A DNA stretch of 64,000 bases from Maridesulfovibrio bastinii DSM 16055 (GTDB taxonomy: Bacteria > Desulfobacterota > Desulfovibrionia > Desulfovibrionales > Desulfovibrionaceae), in NCBI RefSeq assembly GCF_000429985.1, contig NZ_AUCX01000007.1, positions 124,001 through 188,000 on the forward strand, given 5' to 3'. Made by a program: the position numbers and the translations under genes. The notes below the pieces were generated by a model. It saw only the letters and a program-made list of their open reading frames with translations, was not told the DNA's origin and made no database searches. This document shows, piece after piece, positions 48,042-56,331 of the stretch (the stretch's first letter is position 1; every line of letters begins with the position of its first letter).

Positions 48042-48809
48042 ATGAGCGATAGTTCGTTCAGGAATCCCCGTGGAAAGGGAAAAAAGCGTAATGACTGGCA
48101 GGACCATGAAACTGTTAATTTTAAGAAAGACAGAGTTGAGTCCGATCTGGAGCAACTGGCTCATGAATGTCGAGAGCTTACGGTTGATTATCTGAGTCGG
48201 GAATCTTTTTCTGCAACCCTGTGTGAAGTTGTGGGGGAAGCTTTGGATATTTTCAGTTCCAGATGTTCCGGCTACCATTTTGATCCTGAGCCTGCATGCC
48301 GCAAAGGATGCTACTACTGCTGCTGTGAGCAGGTTGATGTAACTCAGGCTGAGGCCGCATATATTGGGTTTAAACTGCTCAGCAGCTATACTGAATCAGA
48401 AATTAAGGACATTATGAAAGAAGTTGATCGTACTACTGTTGAAGTTGGAAACGGCAGGACAGCAGCAGTAGCTAAGACTCCATGTGTCTTTTTAAAGAAT
48501 AATATCTGCGGAATTTATGAAGCTCGTCCACTGGCATGCCGCGGTCGGAATTCCTTTGATGAAATTGACTGTAAACTTAATTTCAAAGGGGATGGTTACT
48601 ATGATTCCATTCAAAGCCACCAAATTCCGATGGACATTGCTGAGAGCATTCAGGAAGGGCTGCTTAGAGGAACAAAAAATCTTGGTCTCGAAGCCGGATT
48701 GCTTGATCTTCGCACAGCTGTAAAAATCATGCTTCATATCGGTGTTGCCGAGTGTGTTGACGCCTGGTTGCAGGGTGATTTCTTTTTTGGAAAATCAAGA
48801 AGTTTATAA
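48042..48809 (+). CDS. YkgJ-family cysteine cluster protein
   Basis: A 255-residue cytoplasmic protein with the YkgJ/UPF0153 metal-cluster pattern: CRKGCYYCCCEQVDVTQAEA, then PCVFLKNNICGIYEARPLACR. In this family the conserved cysteines probably bind zinc or an Fe-S cluster; the biochemical role is unknown. A basic, low-complexity N-terminus (RNPRGKGKKRNDW) and a C-terminal helical extension flank the core. GAGGA lies a few bases before the ATG. It is monocistronic, with a hairpin terminator downstream. Confidence 0.88.
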   Translation: MSDSSFRNPRGKGKKRNDWQDHETVNFKKDRVESDLEQLAHECRELTVDYLSRESFSATLCEVVGEALDIFSSRCSGYHFDPEPACRKGCYYCCCEQVDVTQAEAAYIGFKLLSSYTESEIKDIMKEVDRTTVEVGNGRTAAVAKTPCVFLKNNICGIYEARPLACRGRNSFDEIDCKLNFKGDGYYDSIQSHQIPMDIAESIQEGLLRGTKNLGLEAGLLDLRTAVKIMLHIGVAECVDAWLQGDFFFGKSRSL

Positions 48810-48839
48810 TATACTGTAATTATATAATATTTTTTGTAA

Positions 48840-48875
48840 AAGAGCTAGTTCTAAAAAGAACTAGCTCTTAACTTT
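48840..48875 (+). terminator. Terminator after the YkgJ-family gene
   Basis: Perfect 13-bp stem AAGAGCTAGTTCT / AGAACTAGCTCTT with an AAAA loop, followed by AACTTTT. Confidence 0.85.
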
Positions 48876-49045
48876 TATGGCTTTTTCGGCTGGTGTATTT
48901 TTGATCTAACTTTTTTGAAGTGGATTTTTTTTTGATGTTGTGAAAAAAAATACAAATTGAGGGAACCCTCAGTTTTTGTTGATTAATTCATCTCCGGTTA
49001 AGTCGTTATAGGGCCTTAGCCCTTGTTCTATGGCGCTTTAGGCTG

Positions 49046-49074
49046 TTGACAACGATTATAAAGGCCTTTAATGA
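49046..49074 (+). promoter_or_regulatory. Sigma-70 promoter of the TetR-SulP signalling operon
   Basis: TTGACA (49046-49051), 17 bp, then TAATGA (49069-49074). The expected start lies just before the palindrome at 49083, which sits where a repressor would block initiation. Confidence 0.75.
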
Positions 49075-49082
49075 TTTTTTTA

Positions 49083-49098
49083 GACTGAGTGCTCAGTC
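49083..49098 (+). promoter_or_regulatory. Candidate TetR operator
   Basis: Perfect inverted repeat GACTGAG - TG - CTCAGTC located between the promoter and the TetR start codon. Its length and position are typical of TetR-family autoregulatory operators. Confidence 0.75.
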
Positions 49099-49121
49099 GG
49101 TTTTGGGGAACCGGAGGAATA

Positions 49122-49724
49122 ATGACCAAAATGTCCAAGAAGAAGGCGGCAATTTTACAAGCTGCAACTGTTCTTTTTGCCAATCAGGGCTTTGCAGATA
49201 CTTCAATGCAGGAGTTGTCTAAAGTAACCGGAGCGGCTGAAGGGACCATCTTTTATCATTTTAAAAACAAGGAAGGCCTGTTGCTGGCCATTCTTGAATC
49301 AACCAAAAACAGACTGGTTGAAGAATTCCGCAATTACATGGCGGACCGTGAATTTAAAGACGGCATTGAAATGATGGAAGACGTGGTCGGCTTTTACCTT
49401 CTACTTGCCGGTAGGATGGAGTATGATTTTTTACTGCTCCACAGGCTGTTTTTATACCACTTTGCTGAAAGTCGTCCTGAATTTCGGGAGAATTTGGAAG
49501 ACATTTACAGCTGTCTGGTTGATTTTATTGAGCTACCAATCCTCAAAGGTCAGGAGGACGGTTCAATAGGCGACCTGAACCCAAGAAAAACAGCCCTTAT
49601 CGTGTTCACTATGGTCGACGGGTTAGTGAGGTTTAAAAACTTCAATCTCTATGATGCGGGCGCGCTCTACAATGAGTTGATCGAGTCCATCCGCAGAATG
49701 TTGCAACCAATCAGGGGTGTTTGA
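49122..49724 (+). CDS. TetR/AcrR-family transcriptional regulator
   Basis: A 200-residue repressor. The N-terminal helix-turn-helix reads KKAAILQAATVLFANQGFADTSMQELSKVTG, then AAEGTIFYHFKNKEGLL, which is classic TetR. The C-terminal ligand domain is helical and specific to this protein. ATG at 49122 is preceded by CCGGAGG. An upstream in-frame extension back to 49089 runs through the operator palindrome and is rejected. It is the first gene of the operon, 3 bp before the SulP gene, so it should control itself and the whole downstream signalling set. The inducer is unknown. Confidence 0.94.
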   Translation: MTKMSKKKAAILQAATVLFANQGFADTSMQELSKVTGAAEGTIFYHFKNKEGLLLAILESTKNRLVEEFRNYMADREFKDGIEMMEDVVGFYLLLAGRMEYDFLLLHRLFLYHFAESRPEFRENLEDIYSCLVDFIELPILKGQEDGSIGDLNPRKTALIVFTMVDGLVRFKNFNLYDAGALYNELIESIRRMLQPIRGV

Positions 49725-49727
49725 CAG

Positions 49728-51857
49728 ATGCTTACAAAAGTTTTTCCATTTTTGGGCTGGTTCCGTAAGTACAGCGGAGCAACGCTTCGGGCGGATCTTA
49801 TTTCGGGTCTGACTGTGGCTCTTGTACTTATCCCCCAGTCTATGGCTTATGCCCAGTTAGCGGGTATGCCAGCCTATTACGGTCTTTATGCTTCTCTGCT
49901 GCCGCCTATGGTGGCAGCTTTGTTCGGGTCCAGCAGACAGCTGGCGACCGGTCCGGTTGCCGTTGTTTCGCTTATGACCGCAGCTTCACTTGAACCTCTG
50001 GCAACAGCCGGAAGCAGTGGTTATATCGCATACGCGCTTCTGCTTGCTTTCCTTGTAGGACTTTTCCAGTTCCTGCTTGGAGTACTGAGGCTGGGACTTG
50101 TCGTAAACTTTTTATCCCACCCGGTTGTAAACGGTTTTACCAATGCCGCTGCAATCATAATTGCCTCCTCACAGCTTTCAAAGATGTTCGGAGTTTATGT
50201 GGATAAAGCCGAGCTGCATTATGCAACTATCATGCGGGTAGTCAGCTCAGCCATCCATTATACTCACTGGCCAACCCTTGGCATGGGAGTGCTGGCCTTT
50301 GCCATTATGGTCGGGCTGAGAAAAATAAATCCCAAAATACCAAATGTCCTGTGTGCGGTTGTGGTCACCACGGTTCTTTCATGGGCGGTTGGCTTCAATC
50401 ATGATGCTACTGTTTCCATTGATTCCATAAAGTCTCCTGAAGTTCAGAAAATGATAACTGAATTTAATAAGTCAGTTGTCGGTATTGATACTCTTGCCCA
50501 GCAGCGCACGGCGACCGTGGCTAAAGAGGAAGAAGCAAAGCAGGGACACGACATGGTGGCTTTTTATGATGCCGAGCATGACCTGAACGTCATAAATTAT
50601 GAGGTCAATCTGCTTAAGCATAAATCCCACGAGTATCGTAAGGGCATCAGAGACAGTTTATTCAGCGGTGTTGAGTCTGACGGGAAATTGGCTTTTTATC
50701 TGAAAGGCAGTGAACCCGCAGGCGTTGAAACTGATGGCAGGACATGGAGACTCAAGGTCGGCAATAAAGTTCTTAAGACCGATTCTCTGAAAATGATGGG
50801 TGGTGGAGCTGTTGTCGGTAACGTTCCTTCAGGATTTCCTCCGCTTGTGCTCCCCAATCTTGATATAAAGGTCATGCTGCGTCTGCTGCCTTTTGCAGTT
50901 ATTATTTCACTGCTTGGATTTATGGAAGCTATCTCAATTGCTAAGGCCATGGCTGCAAAAACAGGTCAGCGTCTTGACCCGAATCAGGAACTCATCGGTC
51001 AGGGGCTGGCTAATATGGTCGGTTCATGCGCCAGCAGTTATCCTGCTTCCGGTTCTTTCTCCAGATCGGCGGTTAACCTTCAGGCCGGGGCGGTGACAGG
51101 TTTATCCAGTGTTTTCACTACAGTCGTTGTAGCTGTAGCACTGCTTTTCTTTACCCCGCTGCTTTACCATCTGCCACAGGCTGTGCTTGCAGCAGTTATC
51201 ATGATGGCTGTTATCGGTCTTATCAACGCTTCCGGTTTTATTCATGCATGGAAAGCCCAGCGTTATGACGGAGCTATCTCCATCATAACTTTTGTGGGAA
51301 CTCTGTCTTTTGCTCCCCATCTTGATAAGGGCATAATGATCGGTGTTGTGCTTTCACTTTGCGTATTCCTTTACAAAAGTATGCGTCCAAAAGTCGCAGA
51401 ACTTTCAAAGAACGAGGACGATGTTCTCAGGGATGCAACAACACACGGACTGAAAGTTTGTGATCATATCGCAGTTGTCCGTTTTGACGGTCCTCTGTTT
51501 TTTGCAAATGCCAGCTTCCTTGAAGATCAGATAACTGACAGAATGATGTCCATGAAAAAGCTTCAGCACATTATTCTGGTCTGCAACGGAATAAATGATA
51601 TTGACGCATCCGGTGAAGAAGCTCTTTCTCTGATTGTTGACAACGTTCGCAGTGCAGGACTTGATATCTCACTGACCGGAGTCAATGAGCAGGTTATGGA
51701 AGTGCTCAAGAGAACCCATCTTTTTGAGAAGATAAGAGAGGATCACATTTTTGTTGATGCCGAAACAGCTTTGTGCAGTACACATGCTTCTGCTCACAGG
51801 GATGGAACCGAGCCGGATTGTCCTCTAACAACCTATTGCGGCCTGAAAGGCGCCTAG
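49728..51857 (+). CDS. SulP-family anion transporter with large insertion and STAS domain
   Basis: A 709-residue inner-membrane SLC26/SulP transporter. Family signatures are LIPQSMAYAQLAGMPAYYGLY, GPVAVVSLMTA, LGFMEAISIAKAMAAKTGQ and ASGSFSRSAVN. The C-terminal STAS domain (about 575-680) includes FFANASFLED and DIDASGEEAL. Substrates in the family include sulfate, bicarbonate and C4-dicarboxylates. Between the segment ending VLSWAVGFN and the re-entry at VVGNVPSGFPPLVLP an insertion of about 135 residues (about 226-362) replaces what is usually a short loop. It is charged, partly coiled-coil-like, and probably on one face of the membrane. The neighbours suggest it feeds or obeys a phosphorelay. 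Confidence 0.93.
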   Translation: MLTKVFPFLGWFRKYSGATLRADLISGLTVALVLIPQSMAYAQLAGMPAYYGLYASLLPPMVAALFGSSRQLATGPVAVVSLMTAASLEPLATAGSSGYIAYALLLAFLVGLFQFLLGVLRLGLVVNFLSHPVVNGFTNAAAIIIASSQLSKMFGVYVDKAELHYATIMRVVSSAIHYTHWPTLGMGVLAFAIMVGLRKINPKIPNVLCAVVVTTVLSWAVGFNHDATVSIDSIKSPEVQKMITEFNKSVVGIDTLAQQRTATVAKEEEAKQGHDMVAFYDAEHDLNVINYEVNLLKHKSHEYRKGIRDSLFSGVESDGKLAFYLKGSEPAGVETDGRTWRLKVGNKVLKTDSLKMMGGGAVVGNVPSGFPPLVLPNLDIKVMLRLLPFAVIISLLGFMEAISIAKAMAAKTGQRLDPNQELIGQGLANMVGSCASSYPASGSFSRSAVNLQAGAVTGLSSVFTTVVVAVALLFFTPLLYHLPQAVLAAVIMMAVIGLINASGFIHAWKAQRYDGAISIITFVGTLSFAPHLDKGIMIGVVLSLCVFLYKSMRPKVAELSKNEDDVLRDATTHGLKVCDHIAVVRFDGPLFFANASFLEDQITDRMMSMKKLQHIILVCNGINDIDASGEEALSLIVDNVRSAGLDISLTGVNEQVMEVLKRTHLFEKIREDHIFVDAETALCSTHASAHRDGTEPDCPLTTYCGLKGA

Positions 51858-51868
51858 TGGAGGTTCGA

Positions 51869-53080
51869 ATGTCTGATATCTTTGTATTCAGCGGAGTTTT
51901 CTGCCAGGCGGAATCCGTCATCAAAAATATTCTGGATCAGGCTGGAGCAAGACTGGTAACTGATGATACTATCATTAGCGAAGCTTCAGATTTAAGTGGA
52001 ATAGACAGGGAGCGCATAGCAAAAGTCCTGTCCGGTAAGGTTTCCATATTCAACAGATTCAGCCATGAACGGGAACGCTCCATAGCCTGGATGCGTTATG
52101 CTCTTGCTAAAAGAATCGTTGAAGGTGACAACATGCTCGTTTCGGGAATGGTTGCCCATCTTCTTACGCAGGAAATAGATCATGTGCTTAAAGTCTGCCT
52201 TATTGATGATATGGCCGGACGTATTGAGCAGGCCTCGGAGAGTGGACTATCTGAAAAAGATGCCCACCGTGCCGTCATGCAGGGGGATGAAATAGCTGCT
52301 GAATGGGTAAAATCCATTACCGGATCAACGGACCCCTGGAATTCCAAGCTTTATGATATAATTATTCCTGTGAACAAGACCGGGGTTGAACAGGCCGCGG
52401 CTTTAATTATGGAACAGCTTGGCAATGCCGCTGTAAAACTGACTCCTGCTTCCCAGAAAATGGCAGAAGATTTTCTTCTTGCTGCGAAAGTTGAAACAGA
52501 ATTGGTCAGTAAGGGACACAGTGTTCAGGTGGAGGCTAAGGACGGGACCATCACCTTATCCATAAACCAGAAAGTTCTTCTTGTTGACCGTCTGGAAAAA
52601 GAACTGCTGGAAATAGCCGGACCTGTTGAAGGGGTAAAGGACGTTTCCGTCAAGTTCGGTAAGGATTTCTACGAGGCTGATATCTATCGCAAAATGGATT
52701 TTGAGCTTCCTTCTAAAGTCCTGCTTGTGGATGACGAACGCGAGTTTGTTCAGACTCTGTCAGAAAGACTTATGCTCCGTGATCTTGGTTCTGCTGTTGT
52801 TTATGACGGAGCTTCGGCCCTTGATCTGGTAAATTCCGATGAACCGGAAGTAATGATTCTTGACCTTAAAATGCCGGGTATTGATGGAATTGAAGTTCTG
52901 CGCAGAGTAAAGGCGGAACGTCCCGGAATTGAAGTCGTCATACTTACCGGCCACGGTTCTGAAAAAGACCGTGAAACATGTATGGAACTCGGTGCATTCG
53001 CATATCTTAACAAACCTGTTGATATTGATGTTCTGAGTGAAACTCTTAAAAAAGCGTACTCCAAAGTCCGCAACTCTTGA
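51869..53080 (+). CDS. Degenerate cytidylate-kinase-like / BON-like / receiver fusion
   Basis: A 403-residue cytoplasmic protein. Residues 1-185 resemble the cytidylate-kinase-like family in order and spacing (LVTDDTIISEAS near 29, then the end strand SKLYDIIIPVNKTGVEQAAALI). The P-loop position reads FSGVFCQAESVIK instead of a GSGG-type loop with Lys, so nucleotide-kinase activity looks lost. Residues about 198-275 resemble a BON-like unit (GTITLSINQ, GVKDVSVKFG). The receiver (282-400) has Asp332 in LDLKMPGIDG and Lys382 in LNKPVDID, all intact. TGGAGG precedes the ATG. It lies 11 bp after SulP and 36 bp before the kinase gene. The N-terminal part may bind a nucleotide without turnover. Confidence 0.8.
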   Translation: MSDIFVFSGVFCQAESVIKNILDQAGARLVTDDTIISEASDLSGIDRERIAKVLSGKVSIFNRFSHERERSIAWMRYALAKRIVEGDNMLVSGMVAHLLTQEIDHVLKVCLIDDMAGRIEQASESGLSEKDAHRAVMQGDEIAAEWVKSITGSTDPWNSKLYDIIIPVNKTGVEQAAALIMEQLGNAAVKLTPASQKMAEDFLLAAKVETELVSKGHSVQVEAKDGTITLSINQKVLLVDRLEKELLEIAGPVEGVKDVSVKFGKDFYEADIYRKMDFELPSKVLLVDDEREFVQTLSERLMLRDLGSAVVYDGASALDLVNSDEPEVMILDLKMPGIDGIEVLRRVKAERPGIEVVILTGHGSEKDRETCMELGAFAYLNKPVDIDVLSETLKKAYSKVRNS

Positions 53081-53116
53081 AATATTAAGTAATTGATCCA
53101 ACCCGCGGGGGGCATA

Positions 53117-54850
53117 ATGTCTATAATGCGGTTTATCAGGCCTGATTTCTGGAATGCTGATCATGAATCCACAGGCCCTTACAAGAATCTCTTTGATTAC
53201 CAGCGAATCTGGCGTCTTAGTTTTGCGGTTCTTGTGGTGGTATCCATAGTGCCACTGGTAATGATGGCATTTGTGGATTTTAATGTCACCCGCGGGTCGG
53301 TTGAATCTGACAGTCTCTTAAAGACTGAGAGACTTACTTCCAATGCCCGGCGTTCCATTGCTTATTTTTTGAATGAAAGAGAATCCGCCCTGAAGTTTAT
53401 TGTCAAGGAAAACAGCTTTCAGGGGCTTATGGAATCCGGACGTCTGGAAAAAATTCTTGCCAGCCTTAAAGATAGTTTCGGAGGATTCGTCGATCTCGGA
53501 GTTATTGATAAGGATGGCAAACAATTGGCCTATGTCGGCCCTTATGAGTTGGAAGGCAAGGAATATAAAGGTCAGGCCTGGTTCAGGCAGACTGAAAAAA
53601 AAGGTACTTATATAAGCGGTGCTTTTTTGGGTTTTCGTGATGTTCCCCACTTTTTTATTGCGGTAAAATGTTCCGGAGAGGATGGCTGTTTTTATATTTT
53701 AAGGGCAACTCTTGATACAAGCCAGTTCAATGGAATACTCGCTTCAATGGATATTTCCGGTGGTGGGGATGCTTTTCTGGCCGATACTGAGGGAATTATA
53801 CAGACTCCGTCATCGTGGAATGGCAATATTTTTGAAAAAGTACGTTTTCCCCTGCCGGAAGAGTCGTATAATACCAAAGTCAGCCAGATTAAATATAATG
53901 GCAAAGATCAGGCTCTTGTCGGCTATGCCTATATTGAAGGGACCCCCTTCGTTCTTCTTGTTGTAAAACCCCTTTCAATGCTTATGGCTTCATGGGAGAA
54001 AACAAGAGATACTATTTTCTGGGCAACATTTATGAGTGCGGCCCTTATTGTTGTAGTTATCTGGATTGTTTCTTCTTATATGGTTGAAAGGATATATATA
54101 GCTGATCTGACCAGATCAAAGACATTGCAGAAGATGGAGCACCATAACCGCATGGCTTCCATCGGCCGGCTTGCTGCCGGAGTGGCCCACGAAATAAATA
54201 ACCCTCTCGCCATTATAAATGAGAAAGCCGGGTTGCTTAAAGATCTCTTCACATTCAGCAAAGAATATGAGGCTGATGATAAACTCATAGGCCTTATTGA
54301 TTCTGTTTTACGCTCTGTTGAGCGTTGCGGAAAAATAACCAAACGCCTGCTGGGATTTGCCCGCCAGACTGATTTTAAAATAGAGCCTCTCAAACCGGGA
54401 GAAGTTATTGATATTGTTTTGAGCTTTTTGAACAAGGAAGCACAATACCGGAGTATAAATATCAATGTCACTGTTGCTGACGGTGTTAGTTCCATTGAAA
54501 CGGATAAAGGCAAACTGGAACAGATTCTTCTGAATCTTATCAGCAACGCTTTTCAGGCCATGAGGGACGGCGGTAATCTTCAGATAGGCGTAGCTCCTGA
54601 AAATGAAGATGAAGTTGTTTTTTCAGTCAGTGATGATGGCTGCGGAATACCCGAGGCTGATTTGAAAAGAATTTTTGAACCGTTCTTTTCTACAAAGAAA
54701 AATACCGGTGGAACGGGGCTTGGGCTTTCTATTACTTACGGGCTGGTCAGGGATCTTGGCGGTAGAATGAATGTTGATAGTGAAATGGGCAGAGGGACAA
54801 CTTTCAGGTTTGCTCTTCCTGTGAAACACCCTGAGCTGGGAAAGGATTAA
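53117..54850 (+). CDS. Cache-domain sensor histidine kinase
   Basis: A 577-residue membrane kinase. Helices at about 36-55 and 299-322 enclose a double-Cache periplasmic sensor (LGVIDKDGKQLAYVGPY, GTYISGAFLGFRDVPHFFIAV). HisKA follows: [20 protein letters not shown] with His358. HATPase motifs are the N box NLISNAFQAM, DDGCGIP and GTGLGLSITYG. It has no HAMP of normal length; a short linker joins helix and kinase. GGGGGG precedes the ATG at 53117. It is 1 bp from the following receiver gene and is the obvious phosphate source for the three receivers in this operon. Confidence 0.94.
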   Translation: MSIMRFIRPDFWNADHESTGPYKNLFDYQRIWRLSFAVLVVVSIVPLVMMAFVDFNVTRGSVESDSLLKTERLTSNARRSIAYFLNERESALKFIVKENSFQGLMESGRLEKILASLKDSFGGFVDLGVIDKDGKQLAYVGPYELEGKEYKGQAWFRQTEKKGTYISGAFLGFRDVPHFFIAVKCSGEDGCFYILRATLDTSQFNGILASMDISGGGDAFLADTEGIIQTPSSWNGNIFEKVRFPLPEESYNTKVSQIKYNGKDQALVGYAYIEGTPFVLLVVKPLSMLMASWEKTRDTIFWATFMSAALIVVVIWIVSSYMVERIYIADLTRSKTLQKMEHHNRMASIGRLAAGVAHEINNPLAIINEKAGLLKDLFTFSKEYEADDKLIGLIDSVLRSVERCGKITKRLLGFARQTDFKIEPLKPGEVIDIVLSFLNKEAQYRSININVTVADGVSSIETDKGKLEQILLNLISNAFQAMRDGGNLQIGVAPENEDEVVFSVSDDGCGIPEADLKRIFEPFFSTKKNTGGTGLGLSITYGLVRDLGGRMNVDSEMGRGTTFRFALPVKHPELGKD

Positions 54851-54851
54851 T

Positions 54852-55202
54852 ATGAAAATTTTACTTGTTGATGATGAAGTTGAACTTGTATCAGCCCTGT
54901 CGCAGCGGCTTGGGTTCAGAGGGTATGAGGCTGACTGGGCCGCCTCAGGTGATGAAGCTTTGCAGAAAGTGAAGGAAAATGAATATGACCTTGCGATACT
55001 GGATATGAAAATGCCCAGATACAGCGGTCTTGAACTTCGTAAAATGATATCTGAGCTCAGGCCGGGTATGAGGTTTATTTTTCTTTCAGGACATGGCTCC
55101 GAACAGGATTATCTTGAGGGATCATCCAAGGCTGAATGTTATCTGATTAAACCTGTCAGTATTGAGCAGCTCATTGAAAAGATTGAAGCTGTTTCTTGCT
55201 AG
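54852..55202 (+). CDS. Single-domain response regulator
   Basis: A 116-residue receiver: LLVDDEVE, phospho-acceptor Asp in AILDMKMPRYSG, Ser in IFLSGHGSEQDYLEG and Lys in LIKPVSIEQL. It starts one base after the kinase stop. The receiver shares the SGHGSE motif with the fused receiver at 52740, which points to duplication within the operon. With no output domain it is best read as a relay intermediate. Confidence 0.94.
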   Translation: MKILLVDDEVELVSALSQRLGFRGYEADWAASGDEALQKVKENEYDLAILDMKMPRYSGLELRKMISELRPGMRFIFLSGHGSEQDYLEGSSKAECYLIKPVSIEQLIEKIEAVSC

Positions 55203-55228
55203 CAGACTATGAAAAACAAGGCGGCAGT

Positions 55229-55870
55229 ATGATTACTGATGACAAATCCAGAAAAGAACTTAAATTCTTTGGTACAGTAAGTGCTTCTGTTTCACATGAT
55301 CTGAAAAATGTTTTTGCTATAATAAATGAAGATGCCGGGCTTCTGGAAGATCTGGTTTTACTGGCTGGAAAAGGGGTGGATCTTGATCCGGCAAAATTAT
55401 CCGCCGTGGCTTCCAAAATCCAGAAACAGATTCAGCGTGGTGACCGGATTGTAAAAAATATGAATGTGTTTGCTCACAGTGTTGACGAGAATATCTGCAA
55501 TATCGATGTTGGGAGCACACTGGAATTAGTATACACTCTTATGAAAAGAAAACTTTCAACGAAAGTTGTTGAAGTTGAGTTTCTCGCAGATGAAAAGGTT
55601 ACAGTAACAACTGATTATTTTCTTTTTGAAATGATTGCCGGGCATGTACTAAAAACCGCAATTAATTGTGCCGCAACCGGAAAGATTACCGTTAGAACCG
55701 GGAAAGATGGTGATGCTGCTTTTGTGGAAATTGCACAGATTATTGCTGATTCTGATTACTATGATGAAAATATATTGGTTGAGATGATAAAAGCAGTGGA
55801 TGGTGAACTGCTATTTGACAAAAGTTCAGGAGTGTTGAAAATCTCCCTACCCGGGTCGTTATCAATTTAA
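55229..55870 (+). CDS. Degenerate histidine-kinase-like protein, predicted phosphotransferase
   Basis: A 213-residue protein with a HisKA-type dimerisation helix pair: VSASVSHDLKNVFAIINEDAGLLEDL, His23. This segment clearly resembles HEINNPLAIINEKAGLLKDL of the kinase two genes upstream. The second part has the size of a shrunken HATPase domain but lacks the Asn of the N box, a DxGxG motif and the GTGLGL lid, so ATP binding is unlikely. The layout resembles Spo0B and ChpT, which pass phosphate between receivers without being kinases. ATG at 55229 follows AAGGCGG. It lies between two receiver genes, fitting a relay role. Confidence 0.78.
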   Translation: MITDDKSRKELKFFGTVSASVSHDLKNVFAIINEDAGLLEDLVLLAGKGVDLDPAKLSAVASKIQKQIQRGDRIVKNMNVFAHSVDENICNIDVGSTLELVYTLMKRKLSTKVVEVEFLADEKVTVTTDYFLFEMIAGHVLKTAINCAATGKITVRTGKDGDAAFVEIAQIIADSDYYDENILVEMIKAVDGELLFDKSSGVLKISLPGSLSI

Positions 55871-55902
55871 ACCAATTAACTTTATTTATAATGGAGGGAA
55901 TC

Positions 55903-56331
55903 ATGGCCGAAAAAGTGCTGCTTGTTGATGACGAAAAAGATTTCGTAGAAGGTCTTGCAGAGCGTATGAAATTAAGAGGGATGAATGTTAATTTTTGCGT
56001 CAACCCGCAGGAAGCTCTCAATAAAGTAGAAGAAGAATCTTACGACGCCATAATTTTAGACCTTCAGATGCCCGGGGTGGACGGTATTGAAGTTCTTAAA
56101 CATATCAAGAAAAGCAGACCGGAGATTCAGGTAATTCTCCTGAGCGGTCATGCCACTGTAGAACGCGGTATAGAAGCAATGAAACTGGGTGCTATGGATT
56201 TTATTGAAAAGCCGGCCGATATTAATATTCTCACTGATAAAATTAAAAAAGCACAGGCCCGCAAGATGATTCTTGTTGAAGAAAAGACCAAAGAAAAGGT
56301 TGAAAGCATTATAAGCCATCGCGGGTGGTAG
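55903..56331 (+). CDS. Single-domain response regulator
   Basis: A 142-residue receiver: LLVDDEKD, Asp in IILDLQMPGVDG, Ser in LLSGHATVERG and Lys in IEKPADINIL. A short charged C-terminal extension (about 20 residues, VEEKTKEKVESII) follows and may be a docking helix. GGAGGG lies a few bases before the ATG at 55903. It is the last gene of the operon, just before a strong terminator. As the last receiver it could be the output that acts on SulP or on the flagellar motor; this is inferred. Confidence 0.93.
   Translation: MAEKVLLVDDEKDFVEGLAERMKLRGMNVNFCVNPQEALNKVEEESYDAIILDLQMPGVDGIEVLKHIKKSRPEIQVILLSGHATVERGIEAMKLGAMDFIEKPADINILTDKIKKAQARKMILVEEKTKEKVESIISHRGW

Larger units (their letters stand above)
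48810..49121. other. Regulatory intergenic region upstream of the TetR-SulP operon
   Basis: 312 bp holding, in order, the terminator of the YkgJ gene, a palindrome TGAGGG-AA-CCCTCA (48958-48971) followed by a T run, and the promoter and operator of the TetR gene. The rest is AT-rich with poly-T tracts. No open frame is supported. Confidence 0.6.

Noticed and set aside
49089-49121. N-terminal extension of the TetR regulator
   Set aside because: It would begin inside the operator palindrome. ATG at 49122 has a proper ribosome site and the usual TetR N-terminus.
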